DNA of 64,000 bases from Haemaphysalis longicornis (GCA_013339765.2 CM023450.1:192917807-192981806), one strand, 5' to 3'. Counted from the first letter of the stretch, positions 11,291-23,449 are shown. A program made the numbers and translations. Notes: generated by a model from the sequence alone, not told the origin.

Positions 11291-13519
11291 TTGTCCTAAA
11301 CGTCCACGGACTTTTGTCGTGAGCAGCACGTCCCGCAGGTAGGCAGAATAATGTACCGTCGATCCGAGAAAAACACAGGAAAGGACAGAAGAAAAAACGG
11401 CAGAGGGCGTGCGAGTAATGACGTCAAGCGGAGCTCCGAGCTTGCGGCGGCAGTGGGTGCGGTGGCGCTACGTTCGCAACCCTGGCAACGCCGCTGCAGT
11501 CTAGTAACTTCCTACTAGAGCATTGTAGTGTACGCTGAAGGGAAACATTATTGAAATCACGGTGGTGAGAAAACATCGTCAGTTTCAAGAATGCTCCATA
11601 GCGAATAATACACAGAAAATCAATGAATTACTCGAAGCTATAAAATTACGGGTTATTATGGCTTCTTTCCACAGAACAGCAGATCTTCTGCTCTAGCTTA
11701 CCGTCGACTTGGGTGCCGTTAATAAGTACAGTATTTTATTTGTGCCTCATAAACATACATTTTAATACAATAGCAGTCTTCCAGAAACCAGAAAAAATAT
11801 CTTTTCGCAACTATTGTTTGGTACGTACGTGACAGTTTTTCTGGGGAGAACAGAGCTATTTCAGCTGATTCGTGCGTAATTTATTCATACAGGCACCTAC
11901 AAATTGCACCGAAAATATGCTCATGGTGGACTACGAAAACACTAGTAGAAGGGACACCGCTCTTCCTTCGTGTGGGTACCATCGCTTGTGTACTTGTTTT
12001 CGCCGTGATTGTTAAACAGATCCTAGGAAATATCCCTAAAATTACTTTTATATACCATAGAAGAGCTAATCCAAAATGTCAAATATGAATTCTTTTCCTA
12101 TAGTACACAATAAAGCAAAAATAGTTTATTCCTATTCTTCCAATCCCGTAATTTTGGTTTGTCGGTGCTTATAGGGGGCTCAATTAACCGTAAAAAGGAC
12201 AAATCTGAGAGTGTACGTTCCCACACCTGCTCCAAGTGGCATGCCTCTGTCAGAGAACTTGTACATTGAAACTGGCGTCCGATCGCTTGCTGACATGTGG
12301 CACAATTAAGCCATAACAGGTACTTCACTGCACTAAACCCTCATTTCGAGATGCGTTTTGTAAGGCCTTGGCTTCACACCCATAAAAGAAAGAAAGAAGG
12401 AGGGCCATTTTCTGTGGCGGATTTCGCAAGCGGGCAGGCCGTTAGCCGTTTTTAGTGTCTCCTCGCCGGTGTTTCTCATCTGCATGATGTTACTGCCTAT
12501 GAACCTCCGTCACACGGTTACGGTTATGTCTACCAACATACAAGCTATTGCCTCAATCTCGGCTTCATGGTCTCATTTGACTTACCCCTGTGGATCGGAA
12601 CAAGCTAGTAAAGATGCGATAATTAAGAATTATTTCCCGGGCAATTTCTGAAACAGTCAGCAATATAAAACGCATGTCTCCAGTATTCGCCTTTTTTGTT
12701 AAACGCTTCTCAAAACTTGCCCAACATGCTCGACTGTTAATTCATACAGGAAAAACCCTTAAAAGCCTTCTGCTACTGACTTTCACTAGAAGGGAAACAG
12801 TACCACATATAGCGACATCGATCACAGAAAACTGACGTAGCAGCCTGGCGTTTGTTTCATTGACAACTGGATCTCGTGTTTTACATCTATTTGTGGAAAA
12901 GAAATTCTTCTAAGATAAAATATTGTATGAGTGATTATACAAGAGTACTTACCGAAAGTTGGAGAAAGAAACAAAACCATGTCTTATGAATAAAAAGTCG
13001 ATTTTTTCGTTCTACACAAGCCCAGCCGCTTCCACATTTTACCTGTGTTACCAGAGAACGGCGTTGAGCTGTGCCATGGCTTTACAGTAAAAGTGCGTTA
13101 ATTCTTTGAAGTATGAATTTCCGACTGTTATGTTACAATGCCAAACGGCTAGGGCAATCCTCAAGTGATATACCTCGACCGATTTGGAACGCCAATGCCT
13201 GCTCCCATCTTCCTGGTGAACCGAGCCACCACAGTCGCCGTCAGGCTTATGCCACCGGCCACTCCGCCCTCTTAACTGCATTGCGTAATAAAGTTTCTCT
13301 CTCTCTCCCGTCTCTCCCACACAAACTCGATAGGGCTGCTGCTCCTTCCATAATTCCCTCTACAACATCAAGACTACAGCTATTTAAAAGCGAACTTCAC
13401 CTTAACCCCACCCTCAATGTCCTTAAAGCTACTGGTGTCAATATGGCCTAAAGCCATACTTGCCCCAATATTTTTTTTTTGATGTGAAGCAGCTAATCGG
13501 CGAGCCTGTTCCCTCCTCC
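11291..13519. other. No gene recognised
   Basis: A small CpG-rich patch with TGACGTCA lies at 11410-11510. Open frames at 12098-12328 (minus) and 13113-13451 (plus) resemble nothing I know. The plus frame ends just before the tandem repeat at 13520 and could be the tail of an unidentified retroelement. Confidence 0.45.
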
Positions 13520-13833
13520 GTTGTTGCCGCCCAGACCCCCACTGCGCACGCCTGGCCAGGCATCGCTGATGATGATTGTGACAGGATGCCCCTAGGGATT
13601 GACCAACCAAAGAATCCATCACGAGATAGCTTCGCGTTCAACCACCGTCGTCATCTTCCCGTAGGGGAACCCTGAGTACCACACCCCTACTGAGCATAGC
13701 ATGGCCAGGCACCGCTGATGATGATTGCCGCAGGATTCCCCTAGAAATTCGGCCAACCAAAGAATCTATCACGTGATGGCTTCGCACTCCACCACCGTCG
13801 TAATCTTCCCGTAGGGTAACCCTGAGTAGTATG
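13520..13833. repeat. ~149-bp tandem duplication of an interspersed repeat
   Basis: Two head-to-tail units both contain GGCCAGGC, then GCTGATGATGATTG, a CCAACCAAAGAATC segment and CATCTTCCCGTAGGG (in unit 2 AATCTTCCCGTAGGG). A third copy sits alone at 49456-49595. The dispersal suggests a mobile or mobilised sequence of unknown class. Confidence 0.65.
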
Positions 13834-13839
13834 CGAGGC

Positions 13840-13917
13840 ATTCCTCCTATCCTCTCCGACGCTCCTCTCCTCTCCGGCATTCCTCCTCTCCTCTCTGAAG
13901 CTCCTCTCCTCTCCGGG
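13840..13917. repeat. 39-bp tandem repeat, two units
   Basis: Two CT-rich units start at 13840 and 13879. Read on minus they give a 13-residue ERRGASERRGGMP-like repeat, but this is low-complexity sequence. Confidence 0.65.
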
Positions 13918-14171
13918 ATGGCGCAACGAATGGCAACACCTGCGGCCACGCGCGCTATAATGCGAAGCAGCTGAGGGTTAGACACGTGACGGTAGCCGCT
14001 GCATACTCCGCGGAACGCGCCACTGTAGTTCCGTGGTATAAACGACGCTCGAGCGCGCTCCGATGCCCAATTTCTCCTTCCGCAACGCCGCGATCGAACT
14101 GAAAACTAATGGGAACTTGAGTCGACCCCATGGCTGCTTCGCATACTGCTAAGGGTTCCCCTGCGGGAAAG
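13918..14171. other. No gene recognised
   Basis: Short spacer between the 39-bp repeat and the LINE tail; nothing recognised. Confidence 0.45.
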
Positions 14172-14405
14172 TGGTGGTGGTGGTGGTAAAAAACATTTTT
14201 TTATTGAGCAGCCAAGAAAGCTGGAAAGGGACGGGGCCAGCCTCCTACGTCCAGGAGGCCGCGAGCCTGCGCCGAATCCAGGGCTCGTTGCACCAGGGCG
14301 ATTTGATGCTCCGACGCCGAGCTGGTCAGCGCAGACTCCCACTGCTCAAGGGAGGGGGAGTGAATGGGGTGGGCGTGCTGGGGACATGAATACACAAGGT
14401 GGTAG
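14172..14405 (-). pseudogene. LINE ORF2 C-terminus and 3' tail
   Basis: The minus strand encodes a short C-terminal segment with HPIHSPSLEQWESAL and IALVQRALDSAQARGLL, stopping near 14202, as in the terminal residues of R1/I-group LINE ORF2 proteins. A CTCAATAAAAA signal follows, then a CCA/GGT trinucleotide tail at 14172-14188, the usual simple-repeat 3' end of such elements. Everything upstream is missing, so it is a 5'-truncated copy. Clade from memory. Confidence 0.65.
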
Positions 14406-14825
14406 GTTGTGAAAGTGGTGAAATTTTTTTCTCTCTTCGATCAGCAAATGCACAAACATTTGTGATACGTTTTCTAAGCTTCGCGTCGAACTATTCTTTT
14501 ACTGTTTACATGGAGAGGATTGCTCATGTGAGACGTGCAAGAAAAAAATGAAGGAAGGCGAACTAACACGAAAGAGTTTGAAGGTAACGAAACTGTACGC
14601 AACCTTCACGACAATCACGACGGATTAAGTACACGATTGCAGCCGATTTGCATCTTCTTCGCTGCCACAACAACCTTAACTTCATCATTGTTGCTATAAG
14701 TGTGAGCTGCTTTTGTTTTTCTTTAACAGATAATCATAGCACCTCACCTTGAGAGGCCACACCACATGACGTGTCTTTCCCGTTCCGAGCAAATGTTGCT
14801 ACGATTACGGCGAACGCAGAATAAT
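14406..14825. other. No gene recognised
   Basis: AT-rich spacer without supported features. Confidence 0.5.
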
Positions 14826-15087
14826 GTTTTTGGCTAATTTTGGTCAATCTCCATATTTGGGTATGCTTAGCTTGCAAACGTGCTCCGGGTACGCTAGACG
14901 GTTGCCGAGAGGCACGCACACACGAGAACTTGGCATTCTGGGTTTTTTAACTGCAAGGTTGTTGCCGAAATCTTGGCCAATCTCCCTAAGTGGGTATACT
15001 TGGATGACAAGCATGCGCCGGGGGCGTTTGGTGGTCGTCGCGAGGCACGCATACACGAGGCGCTGGGCCATTACCTTGGTTCGATAA
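14826..15087. repeat. ~133-bp tandem repeat, two units
   Basis: Two diverged units align at TTGGTCAATCTCC (14840) and TTGGCCAATCTCC (14973), followed by a GTGGGTAT-like stretch and a GAGGCACGCA-like stretch. The array abuts block A copy 1, which begins with the GGGCGG(T)CCCCGCC edge motif. A related single unit lies in inverse orientation at 32746-32850, and the window's last 40 bases match its start. Confidence 0.6.
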
Positions 15088-16067
15088 CTGCCGGGCGGTC
15101 CCCGCCAGGACCGCGCTTACGTGTGCCGCTCTCACGCGCGTGCGCTTGGCACTTTCTAACTGCGCACACAAAAATTTACAATTTGCTAAACAGCTTCGCT
15201 GTTAAGAAAAGGCGAATTCACTGTAAACACAAGACGTTAAATTCAAACGTTTCTCTGAAAGTAGAGCTGCTGTAGCTCCAGATATGAACATGCAGTAATC
15301 GCCCAGCTTTTTTATTGTAAAGGTTGCTAGTGTGTATCTTGCTGCGGTGGAGGTTTATTTCTGCGACGATATTGGGAGACACCCTTTCCGTAAGTAGGGG
15401 CGTTTACAAAACTGATTAAGGGGCGGTGATCACATGATATAAGTCGACGGGGCATAATATTCTGTGAGGTGCAGCACTAGGGAAGCTCCTAGGTGTTTAC
15501 AACAGCAGTTATACATAGTCCTTTTTAGCATGGGTGTACGAATATCCGGAAACAAGTTCGACAGCCAAGTTCGCCTTATCTCTGTTCGGTGCACTTCTGC
15601 TTAAACGCTGTAAAGAAGGCACACAAATTGACTTTTTTTTATACCTTAATGATCCGGATTATGTCATTCGGCTCGACTTTCCCATTCTTAAGCTACCTTT
15701 GAAGAAAGCTGCAGGTTTTATTCATAGAAGTCTTTCGCACTGTTTAGATCCATTCTTGCCAGATCTCTGCCACCAAAATTAGTGCAATTGTCTAGCGACC
15801 AACGCTCGTAACCATAATAAACAATTACACTTTAAACGCACAAAAATGTGTAATTGCTATAGATATGGCCCAATGAAAATAAACATTTTCAGAATTTCAC
15901 TTCAAACCCGTACAGAACTTTGTAGAGTGAGCTACACTGGCCGAGGTTGAGCAGTTTCGCGTGGCTCCTGGAATACCGTGCAGCGCATGCGCGAGGAGCA
16001 GTGACGTTACACGGAGCACAGAACATTGCTCGCTGCCCGCCGTCTCTCACACACCCCACACATCACC

Positions 16068-16092
16068 AGTGGCTTAGCCGAGCTAAGCCACT
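16068..16092. repeat. Perfect 11-bp hairpin conserved in both block A copies
   Basis: AGTGGCTTAGC and GCTAAGCCACT are exact inverted arms around a CGA loop. The identical structure is at 37169-37193 in copy 2. It may be a terminator-like or cruciform element; function unknown. Confidence 0.7.
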
Positions 16093-16265
16093 GCTACGCT
16101 TTCGCATATTATGCGTCCTTTTTGGTTCAAAGAAATATTTCCAAGCCCGTTTACAGAAAAAAAATTGAACCCGTCCGAAGCTTTGCGTTGAGAGACTTTT
16201 TGCCGTGTAAACCTACCTAGAGCGTCTTGTGTCCTGCTACGTTAAACGTTTTTATGAATTGTAAC

Positions 16266-16502
16266 GTCTGATTGTGGGGTTTAACGCGCCGACGCAACGC
16301 AGGCGATGAGGTGCGCCGTAGTGGAGGGCTCCGGATTAATTTTGGCCACCTGGGGATCTTTATCGTGCGCCGAAATCTCGTACGACAGGGCGTTTTTGCT
16401 TTTCGCCTCCATCAGAAAAGCGGCCGCCGCGGCCGGGAGATCGAACCCGCAACCTCGTGCTCAGCAGCGCAACGCCTTAGCCACTGAGCCACCGCGGCGG
16501 GT
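16266..16502 (-). mobile_element. tRNA-derived SINE inserted in block A copy 1
   Basis: Minus-strand head with A box TGGCTCAGTGGC and B box GGTTCGATCTC, then the common tick-type SINE body. It is flanked by GAATTGTAAC (16256-16265) and GAATGTAAC (16503-16511), a target duplication with a 1-nt change. The matching place in copy 2 (37360-37369) is a clean empty site, so the insertion followed the block duplication. Confidence 0.85.
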
Positions 16503-18399
16503 GAATGTAACTTCATTTTAGCGCTTAGAATGCCAGGGATTGAAGTTTGGGTAACTGGCTGTGTGAACTGGAAAAGTTTTTCACCCGCTTCAGGAACAGC
16601 CGCGATGCTATGAGTAGAAGGATTATTTCCAAAAAAAGGCTTATAAAAGAAGTTGTTTCATTAGCCAGGAAAGTGTCTCGTAACAAGCATTTACTTTTTT
16701 CTGGGCACTGTTGTTTTTTCTAGAAAAAGCATATAGTCTTTCACGCTTATTCACCTTAACACTTCCCTAACCTGGCCATGGATGCGGTTGCCGCTCCGGC
16801 CCGATGATGAATTAGCGCTAGCGAGAACCACTGGTCCAGTGCACATAAACCGGGAAGAGATAAGTTGAGGCAAGACTGGAGCAGGGCCGTACTCGCTAAA
16901 TCATTCATAATGTTTGCGGCACTGTCAAGCACGAAAGGAACGGGCCTCTAGGAATAACAGAAGTTCGCTATTTCTTTCATTGTGCTTTTGTTATCACCAC
17001 ACAAAACTATGCCAGATGTGCTGACGACCATTCGAAGAAGGTGAACAAATGTTCGCAATTTTTGTAAGCACGGCGTGTAAACTCGTCGGCCTAGAAAATG
17101 TAGCGAAAGTAGTTCGTTTGAGCAGAATGATTCGGCCATTGTTTTTATGCTGTCTCGCACGTCGCTTTTCAAAACTAGTGATGAAGTACATTAATCAAAA
17201 GTTTCATTGTCGAATCACTCATCCGAACCGCACACAGCTAGATGTGGAACATATAAAAAGTAGTACCTTGCAATCGATGTAACGATAAGATCATCGAGTG
17301 AAGAGAAAACGCTTGCATTTTTAATTTCCGACGTTATTGGTTCAGACACCAACCAGTTTAAATTGTCAGATATTGGCATGGTAAAGCCACCTCGTCAATG
17401 TACGTGTGTTTACCTGGGTTACTGGCTGGTTTTCTAGCTAGCCGTGGAAAAGAAATGGGTTTTTGGGGGGAGCTAAGAGCAGACAACAACAATATACAAA
17501 TGGTGCACTGTTTCTGCAGTATTTCGCTTTCCGCATTATTTCTGCATTATTTTGCTTTCTATTACAATTACGGGAAAAGATTGCTTTTAGAAACCTTCTA
17601 GGGCGTAACCAAATAATTTTATTTTCGGCTGCCCGCAGCCATAAGAAATAGAAATAGGTGAAATTATTTTCACTTTCACCAGAACGTATTGAGTTGAATT
17701 TTTTTGCGAAACAATTCATTAAACCAAATTTTGTACAAAGCTTGACTACGCCCTTTCGTTTTGTTTCTTGTTTTTTTTAAACGGGAGCGCCTATTCCCTC
17801 TAATTTACTTGTGCACGTGTTTCTATGAGCCATTGCGTGAGGTGGTTGCTTGTCGAAAACAGATTCGGCATTTATCAGCAATGTATTTTGCAGACGCAGT
17901 AACTACTTCAAGATATTGACATCAGACGGCACTTTTTTCTTTTAGACGACCAAGCTCGGGTCCATTCCGACATGTGTTTGATGTGGGATGCCGTAATATG
18001 ATCAGTAAGTCTTGAAGAAATGACGTGGCAGTCTTGCATCCGAGTGCACAGATACGGAAAGAAAAGGCCACCAGCATGTGCCTAAGTGATCGACAAACAC
18101 AAGAGTGCCCGAAGCGAAGTTGGCAGTAACGGTGGGATGTAATTGGTACGTGCATTCGCGTACAGGCAACGTCCATATTGTAATGGTAAGTAATCCTTGA
18201 AAAGACAACGCACCTTCTGGCATTACTGCTTAGTACCGCAGTCTTTAAATCTTTGTATCAAACACGACCAAATGGAATGTTCGGATGCTGCTTTCTTGGC
18301 CTCATATACATCTGGACAGCATCGTTGCATGGACGGTGTGGCTTGTCGCGTAATAAAGTGAATAAGTGTGAAGATATTTAATACTTTTCTGCAAATTAC

Positions 18400-18655
18400 C
18401 TCTCCAAGATGCAAAACGAAGGGCTGTGCAAACGACCGCTGTGCTCCTGCGGGTTTCTATTGCGACCGTCATTCCTTTTGCTTGTTCTAGCTGCAGCTTT
18501 CCGAATTGGCGAAGCCCTAAAAAATGAGATAGTTTGTTTGCGGGATAACGTCGTTTCTCTGCCTTAGAATTTCCGTCGCCCGATTCGAATAGCGCCACTT
18601 TAACAGCGCTCACTTCAATTTCTGATGCTTCAAAGAATATGAGATTCCAAGCGGC
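18400..18655 (-). CDS. Exon-like open frame shared by both block A copies
   Basis: Minus-strand reading frame of about 85 codons running from next to the Penelope 3' end to a donor-like GAGAG|GTAATT. It includes ASEIEVSAVKVALFES, EKRRYPANKLSHFL and a GKLQLEQAKGMTV segment. The same frame stays open at the homologous place in copy 2 (39575-39825) with substitutions but no frameshift and the same donor. I do not recognise the protein. Preservation of frame in both copies is suggestive, not proof, because the copies are not very diverged. No ATG or clear acceptor was found. Confidence 0.25.
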
Positions 18656-18659
18656 TGGA

Positions 18660-19470
18660 CTAGGCTAGTTGGTACATGTTTGATTGGAATGAATACCTGC
18701 AGAAAACACGGGGCACGGAAGAAAACGACGGGACAAGCTGGCACTAACAACTGAAATGAACAAGGCACATGAACGCCTAGAAATACCCTTCCAGCAACAT
18801 CATGCGCATGTGTGAAAAAGTCGTGTGTCGCATGAACGAAGTGTTAACAATCAACCACCGCGTTTAGAAACTTCATCTCTTTGATAGACAGAAGCAGTGA
18901 CGTGTGACTTACGCAGTTGTTTCCCCCTTCCATTATATAGAAAGCTTCCAAAGTTTCCCTTGGGGTTTCTGTACTTCCCTGGACTAATATGGTAGCGTTG
19001 TAACGACAAGAGTGCACCCGCATTATCTACAGTGCCTCAGCAGATGAGCACCGTCACTCGTTAAAAGGGAAGCCTTTGCGTTCTGATCCGACCATTGATA
19101 CAGCGGCCTCTTTGACCGATGTAAGCTTTGCCACACGGGGATAAGGGGATGTGATACATCACACTTGTAGCGCAAGGCACAAATTTCGATACATGGTTAG
19201 TGCCACACGTAGCCCTTCTTCGCGTAAGCCGGTCGATGCGACTGCACAGACCTCCCAAATTGCTCGGGGCTGAAAACACAAAGCGAATGCTGTGTTTAGT
19301 AGCCATCCTCTTGACATTGTGCGAAAGTATATGCACATAAGGCATAAGAACAAAGCTAGCCTTATCCCCCGATGTGGCAAAGTCAGTAGCTGCATCTGCC
19401 CTACGCCAGCCTGTTCCGTCGTTTTCATCTGTGTCCCGTGTTTTCCACTGGTTTTTATTCCATTCAAACA
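18660..19470 (-). pseudogene. Penelope-like retroelement, GIY-YIG end
   Basis: The minus strand carries the last part of a Penelope-like element. A segment with LMPYVHILSHNVKRM and FSAPSNLGGLC precedes VMYHIPLSPCGKAYIGQRGRC, the GIY-YIG nuclease core, near 19100-19165. After a frame break, CVSHTSLLLSIKEMKFL follows around 18880-18930, as in the family's C-terminus. The GIY-YIG nuclease nicks target DNA for priming. The RT is missing (5' truncation). A ~68-bp terminal sequence occurs at 18678-18745 and again inverted at 19395-19465, reminiscent of Penelope terminal repeats in inverted arrangement. The frame is broken. Confidence 0.75.
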
Positions 19471-22400
19471 ATCTCATCACACAATAACTACAAAAACAGT
19501 TGAGCATTAATTGTGTTCTGAACGAAGGTTCCTTCATCTAATTGGGAATAATGATTTTAAATAGAAATCAGGAAGGCCAAGAAAAAATACGATAACATAA
19601 AAAGATATACCATGATTACATTGCGTGTATTATGTCCTACAGGTAACATAAGGCTTCCTTGACCGCTTCCAAGAAACAAGATTTTTTGGAGAATAGTTAG
19701 GGGTCACTGTCTGTTTTTGCCATAGACGCCCGTATTTATATGAAGGATAAGCCCAAGAACACCCTGCAAAGGTGATAGGATAGCCTTAAGCATACCTTCG
19801 TGGTTGGCATGAAATAGTTGTGCTTTTTGTTAAGGGGTAGTATGTAAGGTGTCCTTTTACGAACTGGTTTTTCGGGGGGTGTTAAGCATACTCATAAGCT
19901 CCGTTCAAATGAAACTTTGTTTTATTATTTTCCAAGCTTCCCTTAGATAAGATGCTTGCGATAAGGATAATATATACAAACAAACGTTCGCTCACTAATC
20001 AGTCGGTCAGGAATTTTTGGATTTTACATCGCAAGTCATATTTTCTAAAAAGTTAATTCCATTATCAAGTTCAATTACCTCGGCATAGCAATTAGTTTAA
20101 AGTTCCCACACTAAAACTGCTAAAAGCGAAACTAATATTTCTGTGTTTACGGTTCGTCCAACCCAAACAAACCGCCTGTCTGAGCCTGGCTTTAGGAGGA
20201 ATAAGCCAGGCTTTGGCTGAAAGCAGCCGACGCCTCAGTAGCAATCAAGCGAGGCAAAATAAACAAGGCTCTCGCGACGTGCGATATTGCGGCGTGCGAT
20301 TTAAGACTCCTGCGTGCCTTGACTTGTTCAACAACCCTTCCTCGGGCGGTATCAGAGTTAAGGAGCTTTAGTTCCGTCTTTAATTATTGGACAGCGCCGA
20401 CACATTGGGGAGGTGAGGAAGAGCATTGAACTCGGCCCGCGCCAACAAGAGATATGCGACGGTTCTAAAACAGGCTGACAAGACGCAATGCACAGGGGGA
20501 CAACAGCGGTGGATAGGGCACTCCTTTAAAGGTTTCTTGTGCGTTTGGAGAACTCTCACACTTTCTTCAATATTATGCAGTGAGCTAATTAGAAATAGTA
20601 TTGAAAATAACGACATCTAGCTTTCAAGAGAAAGTGCCAAATGTTTGAATGATAATGTGCCGCTTTGGCTTGGAACATAAATATAACGGGGAGCCAAAGA
20701 GAGTAAAATATAGTGCGGGTGCCTTTGTAAGGCGCGCAACAACCGGATATATGCGTCAAAACAAAATAGAATGGCGCGAGAAACCTCGGACAAAGCAATG
20801 TGTCATAATCCTATAAAAGTAAAGTAAAACTGTGCTCTGTTAGGTATCCGTAAAGCACCCACAGGTTAAGGTCTCCGGTACTCATCCAGTTACAAGCTCA
20901 TGAGGAAAGCAAAGAGAGTGTTTTTATTAAAATTTACCCGTTATCATTGCGGTAGAGGCCCATAAAAAGGCCACATTTTCTCACTTTGCTTTTTTTTACT
21001 GCAAGTAGTGCTTTTGATACAATGTATTATTCACTACGGAATTGCGGCAGAAACATAACAGGTTCATAATGTCGTTCTTCACAAAGAGGCCTAACTATCA
21101 TGAAGCGGTTCCGTCCAGCGTAATCTGAATTCCCGAATACAGGCAACCCTAAATAGCACCCGATGTAGCACCAACCATTTCACTAGGTGAGATCTTTCTG
21201 TTTTCATGCACGTAAGAAAGTGAGATGACCGGATGTTAGAGATTTTCTCACCGTGTATTTCGTGCATTTGTAGGGGTTTAGCAATGTTCCTAATTCCTCC
21301 CATTGGATTAAACAAAGAGGCAGCCGCTGTCACCGAGGGTTGCGGTGAACTTTTCAGACGTTTAGATTTCCCATCAAAAGTCACACTGACGATGAATTAC
21401 TGAAATTTTAAATGTAATTGTTATGACAACCGGGAGGCTTCTGGTGACGCACTATAGATCAATAACATAATAAGAAAAACGCTTTGCTATGCAGAAGCGC
21501 CTTAAAACTAAGTGTTCTATTCGGAGTGACAGTTGTCCGCTTCAATAAAGTACGCGCTACACATCCGATACGTTTTTAATTATTTCTTTCACGCTTGAAA
21601 GCCTCCAGGAAGCTACAGTTCTCGCCCGCACCAACAGGAATTGCGCGGTGGTTTGCTAGTCGCAGCAGATAGGTCTTACCCTTTTATGCTGTGGTTTGTG
21701 GCTAGTTTTTTTTTAAGTGGCTATCGGAGGTGTTCATTGCTGCTTATGAAAGAAAAGCGTGCAATAGTTTCCGCATCAATCGAATATCGTCCGTCATGTG
21801 GGAGGCTCAAACAACACAATAAGCGGGAAGAGAAAAAAAACTTTTCGAACCGGGTTCTAAGTTACCTGATGGCATGTAGCCGCAATTCTTGTCTTTATTT
21901 TTTACGGCGCCATATTTCAAGCACATAACCCGATAGATGGCGAGCGGTGCGAAAGAAGTTCAGGCTTAGAAACAAATGATGAGAGAAATGTAGCAGGGGC
22001 CCCTTATTCGCGATACCCAGCTTGCGTCTACATTCTGGAGAATTCATTCCGGAGGACACACCTATGATCCCTGTATGTTTTGTTTATCTTTCCGCTAGAA
22101 TGCGCACACCTGGTTTCTTTCCACCTTTAAATAAATATATCCATACCGGTGTGTGTTTACTCCTGTGTGCTAACTAGTACTGTGTGTTTACTCCTGCACT
22201 CCTCGTTGTCCTGCGCTGTTCAAGCATCTCAATCTCAATCAACTGTCCCAGTTCCCTCTCTTCCACTGCCTGCGGCGGAACTCGTCCCAAGACGCGCGCT
22301 CTCTGGACACGTGCCTTCGAGGTCTCTGTAGACGCTGCCTCCCGGTTCAGATATTCTACGCGGCGCCGCCGACGACGACGAAACACCCTTGATTATTTCT

Positions 22401-23445
22401 GGGGGCACAATATTGCTTTGCGTAGACATTTGGTGGCCGATTGGGTAGGCCGAAGGCGTACTAAATTTAAAGAACGCATTTGATTTTATGCACCGCAGGA
22501 ACAACGACGAAGGGTGACATCTTTGACAACCAAACTCTCGCAACATTGTTCGGAAGTCAACAGAGCCACGGGTTAGTTTGTACAGAAAAATACACAAAAT
22601 TGCCTTGGTTGTTTTCCGTCTGTGCCTGCAAGAGGAGCCATCCATATTTTATTATGTACCGGCGGTCTCCGTTCTTTTGTCTCTCGTTAGGACTGGACTC
22701 TCAGAATTTGTGGCGCTATACGGAGCAGTAATTTCTCGTAATATTTACGTTGTGTTTTTCTCTGACCATGACTGCATGCGACGTATAATGTCTTGTGGAC
22801 CATAATAGACGTGCTTTTGACAGAATATTCAAGGTTTATTCAGCACCGCAGTGCCTTACTACCTAACGAAAACCGCTAAAATTGTTGACTAGACTAAAGC
22901 AAGGCTACTCGACCGATGGTGGTGGAGGCCCATTTGGTACAATGGGTCCTGGTTTGGGGGTGAACAGCTACAAGGTGGCATTCCACCAAACAGGCGCACG
23001 CGAGTACTTTCCTCCTGACGCATTTTATGTGAAGACACTACATAGTGAAGAGTTATTGTTGTACATGCGTGGGCTGGCTGATTTCCTCGCGTGCTCACTA
23101 ACGTTGTGCGTGGAAAGGCGCGAGCTAACTTTCATCGAACCAGCACGCTGGGGCTACGTGACGCCACTCTTGTATTCACCCCAGCGGGGGTACTAGCTTT
23201 ACACAACCTGGAAACTCAATAATATGTACAAGAATGTCCGGCGTAAGACCCCATGTTAAAATTGGCCTTGCCAAGTAGCGCGGAAAAACGACAGCCTTCT
23301 ACGACCTTGCCTCGTAACTGCCCATACTTGTTCTTCCGCCAACATCCATGCTTTTCGCCGATGGTAAACGAACTATGGCCTACATAGTGCAATTCAATAT
23401 CCCGGCGTTCCGCACTCATCTAGCGCCATGCGTTGGGATCTTTTA
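19471..23445. other. No gene recognised, ~4 kb
   Basis: No domain-bearing frame. A perfect 10-bp-arm hairpin lies at 20183-20212. A TGTGTGTTTACTCCTG direct repeat is at about 22150 and 22181, before an Arg-rich 99-codon frame (22184-22483) that might be part of an LTR or an unknown exon. 22880-23170 has a conspicuous open frame without recognisable content. Confidence 0.45.
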
Positions 23446-23449
23446 ATAT
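23446..23449. repeat. Target-site duplication ATAT (left)
   Basis: The four bases before the left LTR are ATAT, matching the four after the right LTR at 29033-29036. A 4-bp duplication is normal for Ty3/Gypsy integrase. Confidence 0.75.

Larger units (their letters stand above)
15088..19010. repeat. Block A, copy 1 (~3.9-kb direct repeat)
   Basis: This stretch is repeated in the same orientation at 36176-40165. In the 18000-18235 stretch I counted roughly 16 differences in about 235 aligned bases; around 15534-15780 divergence is higher. Both copies start at the same GCGGT(C/CA)CCGCC-like motif and share all interior landmarks, including a palindrome and a Penelope-like 3' end. Copy 1 alone has a SINE at 16266. 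It is mostly non-coding, but 15534-15782 and the matching 36610-36831 give similar short peptides (RCKEGT, IYLND, IPQL-like segments) in frame-shifted form. Confidence 0.85.
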
